NCBI RefSeq assembly: GCF_002811245.1
Contig: NZ_NIVQ01000010.1
Location: 1 to 64,000, forward strand
From: Vibrio salilacus
GTDB taxonomy: Bacteria; Pseudomonadota; Gammaproteobacteria; Enterobacterales; Vibrionaceae
Direction of reading: 5' to 3'
DNA: 64,000 nucleotides
The translations under genes were made by a program, and so were the position numbers. Positions 26,308 to 36,501 of this stretch are shown in pieces (positions within the stretch are counted from its first letter, which is position 1; each line of letters opens with the position of its first letter). The notes beneath the pieces were generated by a model that did not search any database, was not told where the DNA came from, and worked only from the letters and a program-made list of their open reading frames with translations.

Positions 26308-27891
26308 CTATTTAGAAAACTTCGGTTGCAGTTGGTCGCAAACATGGCGAGCAAAACCACTACCTGCCTCACGATAAATGTTAAAGGCGGCGTCGACACC
26401 TCCTTCAATTAGCGTATCCATTTGATCTGGATATTCAGCAATAGCGGCAATTTGGCCTTGGAAGTGTCGGCTCTTTAACTGTTGCAATGCGATCTGGTTA
26501 CCTTGGTGATGTGGCATTGCTAATAAAACCAACTTAACATTCGCGGTATCTAAAATGCGCTCCCAGAAATCTGGGTCGGTTGCATCGCCAGCAATCACAT
26601 TACGCCCGAGCGCTTTGTGTTCGTGCGCTGCATCTTCGCGTACTTCAATACCCAAGCTGATTTTTCCATAACGATGTCGCAGTTCGTCATAAGCGCCAGT
26701 TCCTATTCGACCCATACCTAAAATGAGCACTTGAGCATGGCCAGGGTTGATCAGCTGATCGCGCGTATTGAGTTTCTCTGCGGCATGTTCTCGTAGCCAA
26801 CGGCCAGAACGTTGATAGAGCGTATGCCCATGGCGGTTAAGTGGGGCTGAGACGATAAAGGAAATGGATACCGCCATCGCAAGAGCGACCAATATATCAC
26901 CACTCAGCCACCCCATATTAAATGCTAGGCCACCGACAATTAGGCCAAATTCGCTGAAGTTAAACAGACTTAATGAAGCTAATAGAGAAGTGCGTACGCG
27001 GAATTTAAATCCGTTGAGCACAGCAAAATAGAGCACGCCCTTGATTGGTAGCAATAGTAAAAACAGCAGTGCCATGGCAAAGCCAGACAGAGTTGGCTGG
27101 GCGGATAAACCAATATTTAAGAAGAAGCAGACCAAAAAGAGTTCTTTGAGATTAAATAAAGATTTTGAGAGCTCCGAGGATTTTTTATGATCCGCTAACA
27201 GCATCCCGAGGATTAGAGCGCCAAGATCGGGCTTCATGCCCACTAACTCAAATAACCCCGCACCAACCACTAGAGCAAAGAAAATACCTAGTAATACTAA
27301 CATTTCCCCGTGGCCAACCCAGTCGAGCAATTTATACAGTAGCGGGCGTATTAATGGCAATGCGAATAAACCGATCGCGTACCATTCAGGTAATTTACCC
27401 GTTGACGCGGTTAAGAATACCACGGCAAAGATATCTTGCATGACCAAAATGCCAATAGCGATGGTACCGTAAGTGGCGTTCAGTTCACCCTTCTCTTGCA
27501 GTGACTTAACGGCAAATACTGTGCTTGAGAAAGAGAGGGCGAAGCCAAGTAGTACAACTTGATCAATCGACATCTCTGTCAGTGAACTGACCCCTAAGAA
27601 CTTGAAGAACATCAGGACAGCACTAAAGAGTATCGTCGACAATAGATTGTGTAAGGTTGCGCCTGCCCAAATCTCTTTAGACAATAAGGTCTTGATATCA
27701 AGCTTTAAACCGATAGTGAATAGCAGAAGGGTGACACCGAGATCGGCTAACGTGATGATGGTCTGGTTGGTTTGCAATCCAACAGCATGCAAACCAAAGC
27801 CTGCCAATAGGAAGCCAACAAGTGGTGGAAGATCGCATTTAAGTGCGATAAAACCAGCGAGAAATGCCGTTGAAATTAAGATCAGTTCCAT
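26308..27891 (-). CDS. CPA2-family cation:proton antiporter with RCK domain (KefB/YbaL-like)
   Basis: Membrane protein of 527 aa. About 12 membrane segments (1-350) match the Na+/H+ exchanger fold of the CPA2 family, including DLGVTLLLFTIGLKLD and GFALSFSSTVFAVKSLQEKGE. The C-terminal part is a nucleotide-binding RCK domain beginning VLILGMGRIGTGAYDEL, with the second acidic motif GIEVRED. It probably moves K+ or Na+ against protons under nucleotide control; the ion is not predictable here. It is the gene after nagC on the same strand, 86 bases downstream, possibly separately transcribed. Confidence 0.85.
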   Translation of the reverse strand: MELILISTAFLAGFIALKCDLPPLVGFLLAGFGLHAVGLQTNQTIITLADLGVTLLLFTIGLKLDIKTLLSKEIWAGATLHNLLSTILFSAVLMFFKFLGVSSLTEMSIDQVVLLGFALSFSSTVFAVKSLQEKGELNATYGTIAIGILVMQDIFAVVFLTASTGKLPEWYAIGLFALPLIRPLLYKLLDWVGHGEMLVLLGIFFALVVGAGLFELVGMKPDLGALILGMLLADHKKSSELSKSLFNLKELFLVCFFLNIGLSAQPTLSGFAMALLFLLLLPIKGVLYFAVLNGFKFRVRTSLLASLSLFNFSEFGLIVGGLAFNMGWLSGDILVALAMAVSISFIVSAPLNRHGHTLYQRSGRWLREHAAEKLNTRDQLINPGHAQVLILGMGRIGTGAYDELRHRYGKISLGIEVREDAAHEHKALGRNVIAGDATDPDFWERILDTANVKLVLLAMPHHQGNQIALQQLKSRHFQGQIAAIAEYPDQMDTLIEGGVDAAFNIYREAGSGFARHVCDQLQPKFSK

Positions 27892-27977
27892 ATTGATGAT
27901 GTTTCATCCTACAAAAACGGGCCACATGTGTGTAGCCCGATATTCTAACTCAATTAGTTGCTTACTGGTTAAGAAGA

Positions 27978-29192
27978 TTAATCTTCTAACAATTTTTGTA
28001 ATAACACACCATTGAGCATAGCACGCTTAATCATGGCAAAGGCGCCAAGAGTCGGTTGTTTATCGATCTTTGAGGCAACGATAGGTAAACCACAGTGGAA
28101 GGCTGTGAGTGATTGATTTTCAACGTTGCGGCGAATAGCAGGGAAAAGAATATCTTCACATTGGGTAACATCACCAGCGATGACCACTTTTTGTGGATTG
28201 AATAAGTTAATCGTAATCGCTATCGCTTTACCAAGTTGGTTGCCAACGCGCACAAGACTTTGTTTGGCAAGCTCATCACCCAGATTCGCGTGCTCACAGA
28301 CATCGGCAATACTAATAGTGTCTAGTCCGGATAAACTCGATTGATACCCTTGGTTGATCAATTTATTGACACGTTCGACAATAGCGGGGTTAGCGGCAAC
28401 GGTTTCAAGGCATCCAAAGTTACCACATTGGCATTGCTCGCCAAGTGGATCGATTTGGATATGGCCGATTTCACCAACGTTGCGATTAAAACCAAGAAAT
28501 ACCTGACCATTGACGATGATCCCGGCTCCCGTGCCACGGTGAACACTGACTAAAATAGAATCTTGGCAATCTTTGCTCGCGCCGAAATAGTGTTCAGCTA
28601 ATGCCATGCCACGTACGTCATTACCAACAAAACACTCGACGTGGAAACTCTTTTGGATAATGTCTGCCAGTTCAAGGTTATCAATCGAGATGTTTGGCAT
28701 GTACTCAACCACGCCCGTCTCGGGATTAACCAAACCAGGTAGCGAGATTCCGATCGCGATTAATTGGTTAATCATGCTTTGGTTGGCATGAATAAAGTGT
28801 TTGAGTTGCGACAACAGACCGTCAACCAGCTCTTCTTGAGCGGTATAGAAAAATTCAGTGTAATCTTCAGCCAGCGCTTTGCCGCCCAAGTCGTATAGAG
28901 TGAACTGAATGTAATCACGACCAATACGGATAGCAACCGAATGAAACGGCTCAACTTCGGTCGTGAGTGAAATAGCACGTCGACCGCCCGTTGATGCTTG
29001 TTGCGCCACTTCTTTAATTAGACCGCGCTCAAGTAGTTGACGGGTGATTTTTGTAACACTGGCAGGAGCCAGTTGACTGACGTCGGCAACTTGAATCCTT
29101 GAAATTGGACCTTGTTGATCGATCAGTCTGTACACTGCTGCACTATTTAGTTGTTTTACTAAATCTACGTTACCTATTTGTCCGCCATTCAT
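27978..29192 (-). CDS. nagC: N-acetylglucosamine repressor NagC (ROK family)
   Basis: Represses GlcNAc-utilisation genes until GlcNAc-6-phosphate binds; 404 aa (E. coli 406). The N-terminal winged helix spans about 10-70 (RIQVADVSQLAPASVTKITRQLLERGLI). The ROK domain has GISLPGLVNPETG, the sugar-site GNDVRGMALAEHYFGA, and the zinc-site GHIQIDPLGEQCQCGNFGCLE. It begins two bases after the nagA stop, so nagA-nagC is an operon. Confidence 0.95.
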   Translation of the reverse strand: MNGGQIGNVDLVKQLNSAAVYRLIDQQGPISRIQVADVSQLAPASVTKITRQLLERGLIKEVAQQASTGGRRAISLTTEVEPFHSVAIRIGRDYIQFTLYDLGGKALAEDYTEFFYTAQEELVDGLLSQLKHFIHANQSMINQLIAIGISLPGLVNPETGVVEYMPNISIDNLELADIIQKSFHVECFVGNDVRGMALAEHYFGASKDCQDSILVSVHRGTGAGIIVNGQVFLGFNRNVGEIGHIQIDPLGEQCQCGNFGCLETVAANPAIVERVNKLINQGYQSSLSGLDTISIADVCEHANLGDELAKQSLVRVGNQLGKAIAITINLFNPQKVVIAGDVTQCEDILFPAIRRNVENQSLTAFHCGLPIVASKIDKQPTLGAFAMIKRAMLNGVLLQKLLED

Positions 29193-29194
29193 AC

Positions 29195-30331
29195 TTAATT
29201 TTGCTCGTATTGTCCGTTAACAACAGTCGCTTGGACGTTGAAGTCACGATCAAAAACAGTGAGGTTTGCAACTAAGCCTTTCTTAACACGGCCAAGTTGG
29301 TGGTCAACACCGATTGCTTTCGCAGGATACAAAGTAGCCATACGAAGTGCTTCATCCAGAGCGATACCGACGTGCTCGACAGTATTTTGTACTGCCTCAA
29401 TCATGGTGAGGGCTGAGCCGCCTAGTGTGCCATTTTCATCAACACACTTACCCTCTCGGTAATATACTTTCTTACCAACAAAAATAAAGTAATCCATGTC
29501 AGCGCCTGCAGGAGCTGTGGCATCGGTCACTAATACTAATTTCTCGCCCTTAATTTTGTGCGCAATTCTGATATTGGCATAGTCGACGTGGAAGCCATCG
29601 GCGATGATACCCGCATACACATCTGAGGTATCGTAAATGGCACCAACTACACCCGGTTCACGACCTACCATTGGCGTCATAGCGTTGAATAGGTGCGTGG
29701 CAAAAGTGATGCCGGCTTCAAAGCTTTTACGTGCTTCTGTGTATGTCGCATTAGTGTGGCCAATTGATACGACAATACCTGCCGCTTTTAAGCGTGCGAT
29801 ATGTGCTTGATCATTGTGTTCAGGCGCTAGGGTAACTTTAGCGATCACATCGGCATTGTCACAGATGAAGTCAATCATACTGTCATCGGATGGGCGGATG
29901 TAATCGACACTATGGATACCTTTCTTCATCACGTTGAGGTAGGGACCTTCAAGGTGCAGACCTAGAGATTGGTTTTTATACTTAGCATGGTATTCACGCG
30001 CAGCAGTGACAGATTGACGCATATCTTCATCAGAAGAGGTAATTAGCGTCGGTAGGAAACTGGTGCAGCCCGACTTGAGGTTAGCTTGATGCATGGTTTG
30101 CATAGTTTCAGCACTAATTTCGTCATTGAGCATCACACCGCCACAGCCATTTAACTGCAGATCGATAAAGCCGGGGCTGACATTTGCACCGTTAAGGTCG
30201 CGTACCTCAATTCCCTCTGCCAATTGATCGGCAGGGCAGACTAATTGTATAAGACCGTTGTCGATGATAATGGCGTGTTCGGTTAAAACATCACTGCCGG
30301 TAAATATCTTACAGTTAGTTAGCGCATACAT
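29195..30331 (-). CDS. nagA: N-acetylglucosamine-6-phosphate deacetylase
   Basis: Converts GlcNAc-6-P to glucosamine-6-P plus acetate. It is 378 aa (E. coli 382). It shows the amidohydrolase fold with [16 protein letters not shown], the metal ligand in LHLEGPYLN, His residues in SIGHTNATY and [10 protein letters not shown], and the catalytic Asp in [10 protein letters not shown]. It is the first gene of nagA-nagC, divergent from nagE. No nagB is present in the window, so the deaminase must be elsewhere. Confidence 0.95.
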   Translation of the reverse strand: MYALTNCKIFTGSDVLTEHAIIIDNGLIQLVCPADQLAEGIEVRDLNGANVSPGFIDLQLNGCGGVMLNDEISAETMQTMHQANLKSGCTSFLPTLITSSDEDMRQSVTAAREYHAKYKNQSLGLHLEGPYLNVMKKGIHSVDYIRPSDDSMIDFICDNADVIAKVTLAPEHNDQAHIARLKAAGIVVSIGHTNATYTEARKSFEAGITFATHLFNAMTPMVGREPGVVGAIYDTSDVYAGIIADGFHVDYANIRIAHKIKGEKLVLVTDATAPAGADMDYFIFVGKKVYYREGKCVDENGTLGGSALTMIEAVQNTVEHVGIALDEALRMATLYPAKAIGVDHQLGRVKKGLVANLTVFDRDFNVQATVVNGQYEQN

Positions 30332-30810
30332 GGTTAGCTAATCCTTATAGGTTAGATTCATAATACTTTTAGTCCTCGAACTTAAGCATTTAAGTAACAA
30401 TAATATACTTTATTTGTAAGCTTCAATTAGTTCGGGAAAAATTTCTAGCAAACGAAAAAAGTCATAAAAAAATCGTTGTAAAACCCAACAGCTGCAAGCT
30501 TGTAAAATCAATGACCGGTGACTTATATCGTCTTGTAATGCCTTGGCTTACAACGTTAAAGGCTCTTGTATATAGGACAAGAGTAACGTGAATTTGACTG
30601 ACATATCGCTATTTTTTTTCATTGTAAAATAAGTTTTATGATCTCGCTAGCAAAAACCTTGAATATTGGCCGTTTCTGGTGATTATGATCACAAATGATA
30701 AGGTTTTAATTTGCGGAGCAAAATTAATGTCATAAACTGAACAGGACTAAATTGAGCGACTAAAAAAAGTAGCTCTACGAATACAAAAAATCCTATAGGG
30801 GGAATTTAAG
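30332..30810. promoter_or_regulatory. nagA-nagE divergent control region
   Basis: 479 bases with no gene. A CRP-like site has the GTGA-N6-TCAC core at 30679-30692. A NagC-like operator lies at 30612-30632 (left half TTTTTT, right half AAATAA), with a weaker one at 30410-30430. A hairpin CTCTTGT/ACAAGAG lies at about 30571-30591. These suit NagC repression and CRP activation from both sides, as in E. coli nagE-nagBAC. Confidence 0.55.
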
Positions 30811-32385
30811 GTGAATATTCTCGGATATGCGCAGAAGTTAGGCAAAGCTCTTATGCTACCTATCGCAACGCTTCCCGTTGCAGCGCTGTTATTACGTTTA
30901 GGTCAAGGCGACTTGCTTGACATTCCATTTATGGCGCAAGCTGGTGGTGCTATTTTCGGTGAACTCCCACTTCTGTTCGGTCTTGGTATCGCGATTGGCC
31001 TTTCTAAAGACGGTCAAGGTGCTGCTGGCCTAGCAGGTGCGGTTGCTTACTTTGTGTTAACCGCAACAGCAACAACAATTAACGCTGATATCAACATGTC
31101 ATTCTTTGGCGGTATCATCGCTGGTATCATTGCTGGTCACTCTTATAATGCTTTCCATGCAACTCGTCTTCCTGAGTGGCTCGCCTTCTTCTCTGGCAAA
31201 CGTCTCGTTCCAATTATGGCCGGTCTGTTTGCGCTAGTAGCTGGTGCGATAGCCGGTGTGGTTTGGCCCTCTATCCAAGGTGGCCTTGATGCACTTGCAC
31301 ATGCAGTATCAACGTCTGGCTCTGTTGGTCAGTTTGTTTATGGTACGCTAAACCGTGCGCTTATCCCTGTCGGCCTACACCACGTTCTGAACTCATATTT
31401 CTGGTTCGGTATGGGTACCTGTCAAGAAGTGCTAGTCACTGGCGCGCAAGCGGCAGGTAATGCACTTCCTGCACTTCAACAATTGTGTGTCGACCCTGCG
31501 CTAGCGAAAACGCTTGTAGCTGGTCAAACTCATACATTTGAATTCGCTAACGCTGTCACTCCTGAAATCACTGCAACAGTGAAGGAAGTAACTGAAACAG
31601 TTAAATCTGGCGACTTGCACCGTTACTTCGGTGGTGACAAATCTGCTGGCGTATTCATGAACGGTTTCTTCCCTGTGATGATGTTTGGTCTACCAGGTGC
31701 GGCGCTTGCCATGTACTTAGCAGCGCCTGCTGAAAAACGTAGCCAAGTTGGTGGCGCATTGTTCTCAGTTGCTTTCTGTTCATTCTTAACCGGTATCACT
31801 GAGCCGCTAGAATTTATGTTCGTATTCCTAGCTCCAGCCTTATACGCAATGCACGCGGTCTTCACAGGTCTTGCTCTAGTGGTTGCTAATATGTTTGGTA
31901 CGCTGCACGGCTTTGGTTTCTCTGCAGGTCTTATCGACTTCATACTAAACTGGGGGCTCGCAACGAAACCAGTTACGCTACTTATTATCGGTCTAGCATT
32001 TGGTGCTCTATACTTCTTCACCTTTACCTTCGCAATCCGCGCTTTCAACTTGAAATCGCCAGGCCGTGAAGATGATGACGAAGAAACATCTGTAGCATCA
32101 GCTGCTGATGCGAAGAAAGGCGAGCTAGCGCGTCAATACCTTAAAGCGCTTGGTGGCCATGATAATCTGACTTCGATTGATGCGTGCATCACCCGCTTAC
32201 GTTTAACACTTAAAGATCGCTCAGTTGCTGATGAAGCGGTACTTAAGAAACTTGGCGCTAAAGGGGTCGTAAAACTGGGTGAAAACAACCTTCAAGTTAT
32301 CCTTGGACCTCTAGCTGAAATCGTTGCTGGCGAAATGAAAGCCATCAGTGCGAACGATGACTTGTCTGATGTAAAACTACCATAA
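30811..32385 (+). CDS. nagE: PTS N-acetylglucosamine transporter, IIC-IIB
   Basis: Imports and phosphorylates GlcNAc. It is 524 aa: a IIC membrane domain (about 1-395, LGKALMLPIATLPVAALLLRLG; GLHHVLNSYFWFGMG) and a IIB domain (about 435-520) with the phosphorylated Cys in SIDACITRLRLTLKD (about 458). E. coli NagE is 648 aa because it adds a IIA domain; here that domain is missing, so phosphate must come from a separate IIA, probably EIIA-Glc (Crr). The GTG start follows a GGGGGAA ribosome binding site. It is divergent from nagA. Confidence 0.94.
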   Translation: MNILGYAQKLGKALMLPIATLPVAALLLRLGQGDLLDIPFMAQAGGAIFGELPLLFGLGIAIGLSKDGQGAAGLAGAVAYFVLTATATTINADINMSFFGGIIAGIIAGHSYNAFHATRLPEWLAFFSGKRLVPIMAGLFALVAGAIAGVVWPSIQGGLDALAHAVSTSGSVGQFVYGTLNRALIPVGLHHVLNSYFWFGMGTCQEVLVTGAQAAGNALPALQQLCVDPALAKTLVAGQTHTFEFANAVTPEITATVKEVTETVKSGDLHRYFGGDKSAGVFMNGFFPVMMFGLPGAALAMYLAAPAEKRSQVGGALFSVAFCSFLTGITEPLEFMFVFLAPALYAMHAVFTGLALVVANMFGTLHGFGFSAGLIDFILNWGLATKPVTLLIIGLAFGALYFFTFTFAIRAFNLKSPGREDDDEETSVASAADAKKGELARQYLKALGGHDNLTSIDACITRLRLTLKDRSVADEAVLKKLGAKGVVKLGENNLQVILGPLAEIVAGEMKAISANDDLSDVKLP

Positions 32386-32413
32386 TTATTTCATTGTGAA
32401 CTCGGTAGTCACC

Positions 32414-32440
32414 AAAGCCTCCTTCGGGAGGCTTTGTTAT
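32414..32440 (+). terminator. nagE terminator
   Basis: AAAGCCTCC, loop TTCG, GGAGGCTTT, then GTTAT. A strong stem with a short T tract. Confidence 0.75.
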
Positions 32441-32670
32441 GTTAAGTGGTAAACGTTGCACAAATGCGTTTCAGCATTCGCTTGAGAGGCTTAGTCGAGT
32501 TAGTTTTGCGCTTTATCAAAGTAATTGATGGATTATTTACGCTTTAACGTGCGGTTGTAGTTGTGTATTACTAAAGAATTGTGGATCATTACTCGCCATG
32601 TGCTCTGAGCATTTTAACGCCTTCAGAGCGGAATTTATCTGACAATACTAAAATAATTGAGGTGCTATAG
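32441..32670. other. glnS upstream region
   Basis: No gene seen. It should hold the glnS promoter; the ribosome binding site TGAGGTG lies just before the ATG. Confidence 0.4.
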
Positions 32671-34341
32671 ATGAGTGAAGCTGAAGCTCGTCCATCGAAT
32701 TTCATTCGCCAAATCATCGATAAAGATTTAGCGGATGGTAAATACACAAGCGTGCATACTCGTTTTCCCCCAGAGCCAAATGGCTATCTACACATTGGTC
32801 ACGCTAAGTCAATTTGCTTGAACTTTGGTATTGCTCAGGACTATCAGGGTAAGTGTAACCTTCGTTTTGATGACACAAACCCAGAAAAAGAAGACGTTGA
32901 ATACGTTGAGTCAATTAAGAATGATGTAAGTTGGTTAGGCTTCGAATGGGATGGTGAGATTTGTTACTCATCAAACTACTTCGATAAGCTCTACGGCTAT
33001 GCAGTGGAATTAATTAACAAAGGCTTAGCGTACGTTGAAGAGCTAAGTCCAGAGCAGATCCGTGAGTACCGTGGTACGTTGACACAACCGGGCAAACCAA
33101 GCCCATATCGTGATCGTACGCCTGAAGAAAACCTCGCACTATTTGAAAAAATGCGCGGTGGTGGATTTGAAGAGGGCAAAGCGTGTTTGCGCGCTAAGGT
33201 TGATATGAGCTCTTCGTTCATGGTGATGCGTGATCCTGTGATCTACCGTGTGCGTTTTGCAACTCACCATCAAACCGGTGACAAGTGGTGCATTTATCCT
33301 ATGTACGACTTTACTCATTGTATTTCGGATGCACTTGAAGGGATTACACACTCACTGTGTACTTTAGAATTCCAAGATAACCGCCGTTTATACGACTGGG
33401 TATTAGAAAATATCACGATTGATTGCCAGCCTCGTCAATACGAGTTTAGCCGCCTGAACCTTGAATATACCGTGATGTCAAAGCGCAAGCTAAACCAACT
33501 CGTGACTGAGAATTTGGTTAATGGTTGGGATGATCCACGTATGCCGACCATTTCAGGTCTTCGTCGTCGTGGTTTTACACCGGCGTCTATTCGTGAGTTT
33601 TGTAAGCGAATTGGTGTTACCAAGCAAGAGAACATGATCGAGTTTAGTTCATTAGAATCGTGTATTCGTGATGACTTGAACGAAAACGCCCCTCGTGCTA
33701 TGGCTGTGCTAGATCCGGTCAAAGTTGTGATTGAAAACTTTGCTCAAGATAGTGTTGAAACGTTAACGGTTGCTAATCATCCGAATAAGCCTGAGATGGG
33801 TGAGCGTCAAGTTCCGTTCACTCGCGAGGTATGGATCGAGCGTGAAGATTTCCGTGAAGAAGCAAACAAAAAATACAAACGCCTTGTTTTAGGTAAAGAA
33901 GTACGTCTTCGTGGTGCGTATGTGATTAAAGCTGAGCGTATCGAGAAAGACGATCAAGGTAATATCACAACGATCTTCTGTAGTTACGATGCTGACACTT
34001 TGGGCAAGAACCCAGAAGATGGTCGTAAGGTAAAAGGCGTGATTCACTGGGTATCGGCTGATAAAGGTCTACCGGCAGAAATTCGTCTCTACGATCGTTT
34101 GTTTACTGTGCCAAACCCAGCGGCTGCCGATAACTTTGCCGACACGATTAACCCTGAATCACTGCTCGCAGTTAACGGTTATGTAGAACCGAGTTTAGCC
34201 AGCGCACAAGCGGAAAAAGGCTATCAGTTTGAGCGTATGGGCTATTTCTGTGCTGATGGTAAAGATTCTAAGCCACAAGCATTAGTCTTCAACCGTACGG
34301 TTGGTCTACGTGATACTTGGGCTAAAATCGAGTCTAAATAA
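32671..34341 (+). CDS. glnS: Glutaminyl-tRNA synthetase
   Basis: Class I synthetase charging tRNA-Gln, 556 aa (E. coli 554). The HIGH signature is in [16 protein letters not shown], and the KMSKS equivalent is [11 protein letters not shown]. The N-terminal ATP-binding half includes [11 protein letters not shown], and the C-terminal beta-barrel anticodon domain is full length. It follows nagE in the same nag-glnS arrangement known in E. coli. Confidence 0.97.
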   Translation: MSEAEARPSNFIRQIIDKDLADGKYTSVHTRFPPEPNGYLHIGHAKSICLNFGIAQDYQGKCNLRFDDTNPEKEDVEYVESIKNDVSWLGFEWDGEICYSSNYFDKLYGYAVELINKGLAYVEELSPEQIREYRGTLTQPGKPSPYRDRTPEENLALFEKMRGGGFEEGKACLRAKVDMSSSFMVMRDPVIYRVRFATHHQTGDKWCIYPMYDFTHCISDALEGITHSLCTLEFQDNRRLYDWVLENITIDCQPRQYEFSRLNLEYTVMSKRKLNQLVTENLVNGWDDPRMPTISGLRRRGFTPASIREFCKRIGVTKQENMIEFSSLESCIRDDLNENAPRAMAVLDPVKVVIENFAQDSVETLTVANHPNKPEMGERQVPFTREVWIEREDFREEANKKYKRLVLGKEVRLRGAYVIKAERIEKDDQGNITTIFCSYDADTLGKNPEDGRKVKGVIHWVSADKGLPAEIRLYDRLFTVPNPAAADNFADTINPESLLAVNGYVEPSLASAQAEKGYQFERMGYFCADGKDSKPQALVFNRTVGLRDTWAKIESK

Positions 34342-34352
34342 CGTTAAAAAGA

Positions 34353-34379
34353 TAAATGCCAACGTTGAGCTGGCATTTA
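34353..34379 (+). terminator. glnS hairpin
   Basis: AAATGCCA pairs with TGGCATTT around a nine-base loop. It is the first of two hairpins between glnS and fur. Confidence 0.5.
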
Positions 34380-34395
34380 CTCGATTAAACTAGTC

Positions 34396-34424
34396 AAAAA
34401 AGGCGCTGATGAGCGCCTTTTTAC
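34396..34424. terminator. glnS / fur bidirectional terminator
   Basis: AAAAAGGCGCT, loop GATG, AGCGCCTTTTT. A run on both sides, directly after the fur stop. Confidence 0.85.
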
Positions 34425-34870
34425 TATCTTGCTTTATGGGCGTTAGGATCGTTTTTGCAACTGCCATCAATACACTTGCCGTACAAATATAGGCTGTGAT
34501 TGGTTAGAGTTACGTTATATCTTGCCGCGATCTCTTTTTGACGCTCTTCAATTAGGTCGTCTGAAAACTCAATGACCTCACCACAATCTAGACAGACTAG
34601 GTGGTCATGATGGTGCTGAGTTGATAGTTCGAATACTGACTTACCACCTTCAAAGTGATGGCGTGTCACGATACCGGCATCATCAAATTGGTTTAAGACA
34701 CGGTAAACGGTGGCAAGACCGATCTCTTCTCCTAGATCAATCAGCTTCTTATATAAATCTTCAGCGCTAATATGTTGGCATTCTGGTTGCTGTAGTACTT
34801 CTAAAATCTTGAGTCTTGGTAGAGTAACCTTAAGACCAGCATCCTTTAGCGCTTGGTTATTGTCTGACAT
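34424..34870 (-). CDS. fur: Ferric uptake regulator Fur
   Basis: Fe2+-dependent repressor of iron acquisition, 148 aa. The winged helix covers about 1-80 (PRLKILEVLQ, EIGLATVYRVLNQFDDAGIV). The metal-binding C-terminal domain has HHHDHLVCLDCGEVIEF and a terminal GKCIDGSCKNDPNAH; its Cys residues form the structural zinc site. The ATG at 34870 is preceded by AGGAAAG; the longer frame starting at 34924 is not family-like. Gene order fur-(DUF4442)-fldA is conserved in vibrios. Confidence 0.96.
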   Translation of the reverse strand: MSDNNQALKDAGLKVTLPRLKILEVLQQPECQHISAEDLYKKLIDLGEEIGLATVYRVLNQFDDAGIVTRHHFEGGKSVFELSTQHHHDHLVCLDCGEVIEFSDDLIEERQKEIAARYNVTLTNHSLYLYGKCIDGSCKNDPNAHKAR

Positions 34871-35073
34871 ATACTTTCCTGTTGATGATCTGCAGTAATT
34901 AACAGAATTCAATATTGCTATCATTATAGGGCAGTAACCACTAACAATAAACCACGAACTTCAAGGGGTTACTACTCTTTTTTTATAAACTAGTGTGAGG
35001 TCACTGATAAATGACATCGGACCAGTTACAATTATGCAACATTTATTGAGTAAATCATCTTTAGGAATCAACG

Positions 35074-35574
35074 ATGAATAAATCATTAGCAAAAGTCTAC
35101 AAGCCTGGCGTGGTTAAGTTTGCGCTCAATTCGTGGCCACCATTTTGGGGGGCAGGGATCAAAATCCTTTCGATCAGTGATGATTTTCGTCAAGTGAAAA
35201 TGCAGCTTAAGCTACGCTGGTGGAATAAAAATGCCAATCGAACCCAGTATGGAGGAAGTATTTTCTCACTCACAGATCCTGTTTACTCTTTAATGTTAAT
35301 GGGGATATTGGGTGAGCGCTATTACGTGTGGGATAAAGAAGCAAGTATTAACTTTATCAAGCCAGGACAAAGTGACTTGTATGCCGAGTTCTGTGTCACT
35401 CAAGATCAGTTGCAAGATATTTTGGCCAAAACCGCTGAAGGAGATAAGTGTTTCCCTGAATTTATTATCTATGTCAAAGATAAACACGGTGGCGTCGTTT
35501 CCGAAGTGCAGCGTAAGTTGTATGTGCGCAAAAAACCACAGTTTAGAGAAGAAGAACAGCAACAAACGGCATAA
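35074..35574 (+). CDS. DUF4442 hotdog-fold protein
   Basis: Protein of 166 aa matching DUF4442, a hotdog-fold family related to acyl-CoA thioesterases. The conserved stretches are KFALNSWPPFWGAGIKI, NRTQYGGSIFSLTDPVYSLMLMGILG and the C-terminal EVQRKLYVRKK. The acyl substrate is unknown. It lies between fur and fldA, divergent from the first and convergent with the second. Confidence 0.8.
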   Translation: MNKSLAKVYKPGVVKFALNSWPPFWGAGIKILSISDDFRQVKMQLKLRWWNKNANRTQYGGSIFSLTDPVYSLMLMGILGERYYVWDKEASINFIKPGQSDLYAEFCVTQDQLQDILAKTAEGDKCFPEFIIYVKDKHGGVVSEVQRKLYVRKKPQFREEEQQQTA

Positions 35575-35600
35575 AAAAACCTCCCAGAGGAGGTTTTTAA
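35574..35600. terminator. DUF4442 / fldA terminator
   Basis: AAAAACCTCC, loop CAGA, GGAGGTTTTT. Symmetrical A and T tracts suit both convergent genes. Confidence 0.85.
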
Positions 35601-35611
35601 TCGATGAGGTA

Positions 35612-36145
35612 TTAGCCTTCTAGTTCAGCTAGACACATCTCATCATAAATTTGCTTACACCAGTTTTTCACACGTTCGTCAGTGAGTTCTGGTTGACGGT
35701 CTTCATCGATACATAGACCAACGAATTGGCTATCATCGCTTTCTACCAGACCTTTAGATGCTTCGAATTCATAGCCTTCGGTTGATGTGTGACCTAGAAT
35801 TGTACCGCCTTTCGCTTCAACGATATCGCGTACAGTACCCATTGCGTCACAGAAGTACTCTGCGTAATCTTCTTGGTCACCACAACCAAAAATTGCCACT
35901 AGCTTGGTCGAAAAGTCAATTTGTTCAAGCTCTGGGAAGAAATCATCCCAGTCACATTGCGCTTCACCGTAATACCAAGTAGGGATGCCAAGAAGCAGAA
36001 GATCAAAGTTGTCGATATCTTCTTTACTGCTTTTGGCAATATCTTGAACGTGAACCAGTTGTTTACCCAGTTGCTTTTGAATCATCTTTGCTACAGCTTC
36101 AGTATTACCTGTATCGCTACCAAAGAAGATGCCTACACTTGCCAT
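35612..36145 (-). CDS. fldA: Flavodoxin (long-chain)
   Basis: FMN electron carrier of 177 aa (E. coli FldA 176). The FMN phosphate loop is FGSDTGNTEAVAK at the N-terminus; the isoalloxazine-flanking segments are GIPTWYYGEAQCDWDDF and GCGDQEDYAEYFCDA. The approximately 20-residue insert of long-chain flavodoxins is present (GTILGHTSTEGYEFEASKG). The ATG at 36145 (MASVGIFFGSD) is chosen; the longer frame begins at 36166. Confidence 0.95.
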   Translation of the reverse strand: MASVGIFFGSDTGNTEAVAKMIQKQLGKQLVHVQDIAKSSKEDIDNFDLLLLGIPTWYYGEAQCDWDDFFPELEQIDFSTKLVAIFGCGDQEDYAEYFCDAMGTVRDIVEAKGGTILGHTSTEGYEFEASKGLVESDDSQFVGLCIDEDRQPELTDERVKNWCKQIYDEMCLAELEG

Positions 36146-36186
36146 AAATTCGTTACCTTTACTCAATTATGTTGTGACTGTGGCCA

Positions 36187-36408
36187 TCAGCCTATGCCAC
36201 CACCTTCCCAGCTCATCTGAATAATGCCTTTGGCAATAAATCCAGCGCAGCCTAGAAATAGGACTAACCACACAATGCGACGACCGAAAGGGGGGACATT
36301 TCCCGCTTTTAATACATCTTTTATCGCCATCCCTATTAAGAAAAAGATAGACGCAAAAAGTAGATCGAGACCAATAGACTCGAGCATATTCATGTAGTCG
36401 TAAAGCAT
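36187..36408 (-). CDS. DUF2788 small membrane protein
   Basis: Protein of 73 aa with two membrane segments (about 13-30 and 45-64) around a short loop GNVPPFGRR, typical of DUF2788. AAGGGA precedes the ATG. Its function is unknown. It lies between ybfF and fldA on the same strand, 41 bases upstream of the fldA start. Confidence 0.8.
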   Translation of the reverse strand: MLYDYMNMLESIGLDLLFASIFFLIGMAIKDVLKAGNVPPFGRRIVWLVLFLGCAGFIAKGIIQMSWEGGGIG

Positions 36409-36501
36409 GCAATCCCTTTGTGCTAAATTACTTGGGCAGAACTATACCATTGTTGCTAGATAAAGTTAACGGCCAGAGCACTACGGATCTCTCATTCTGT
36501 T

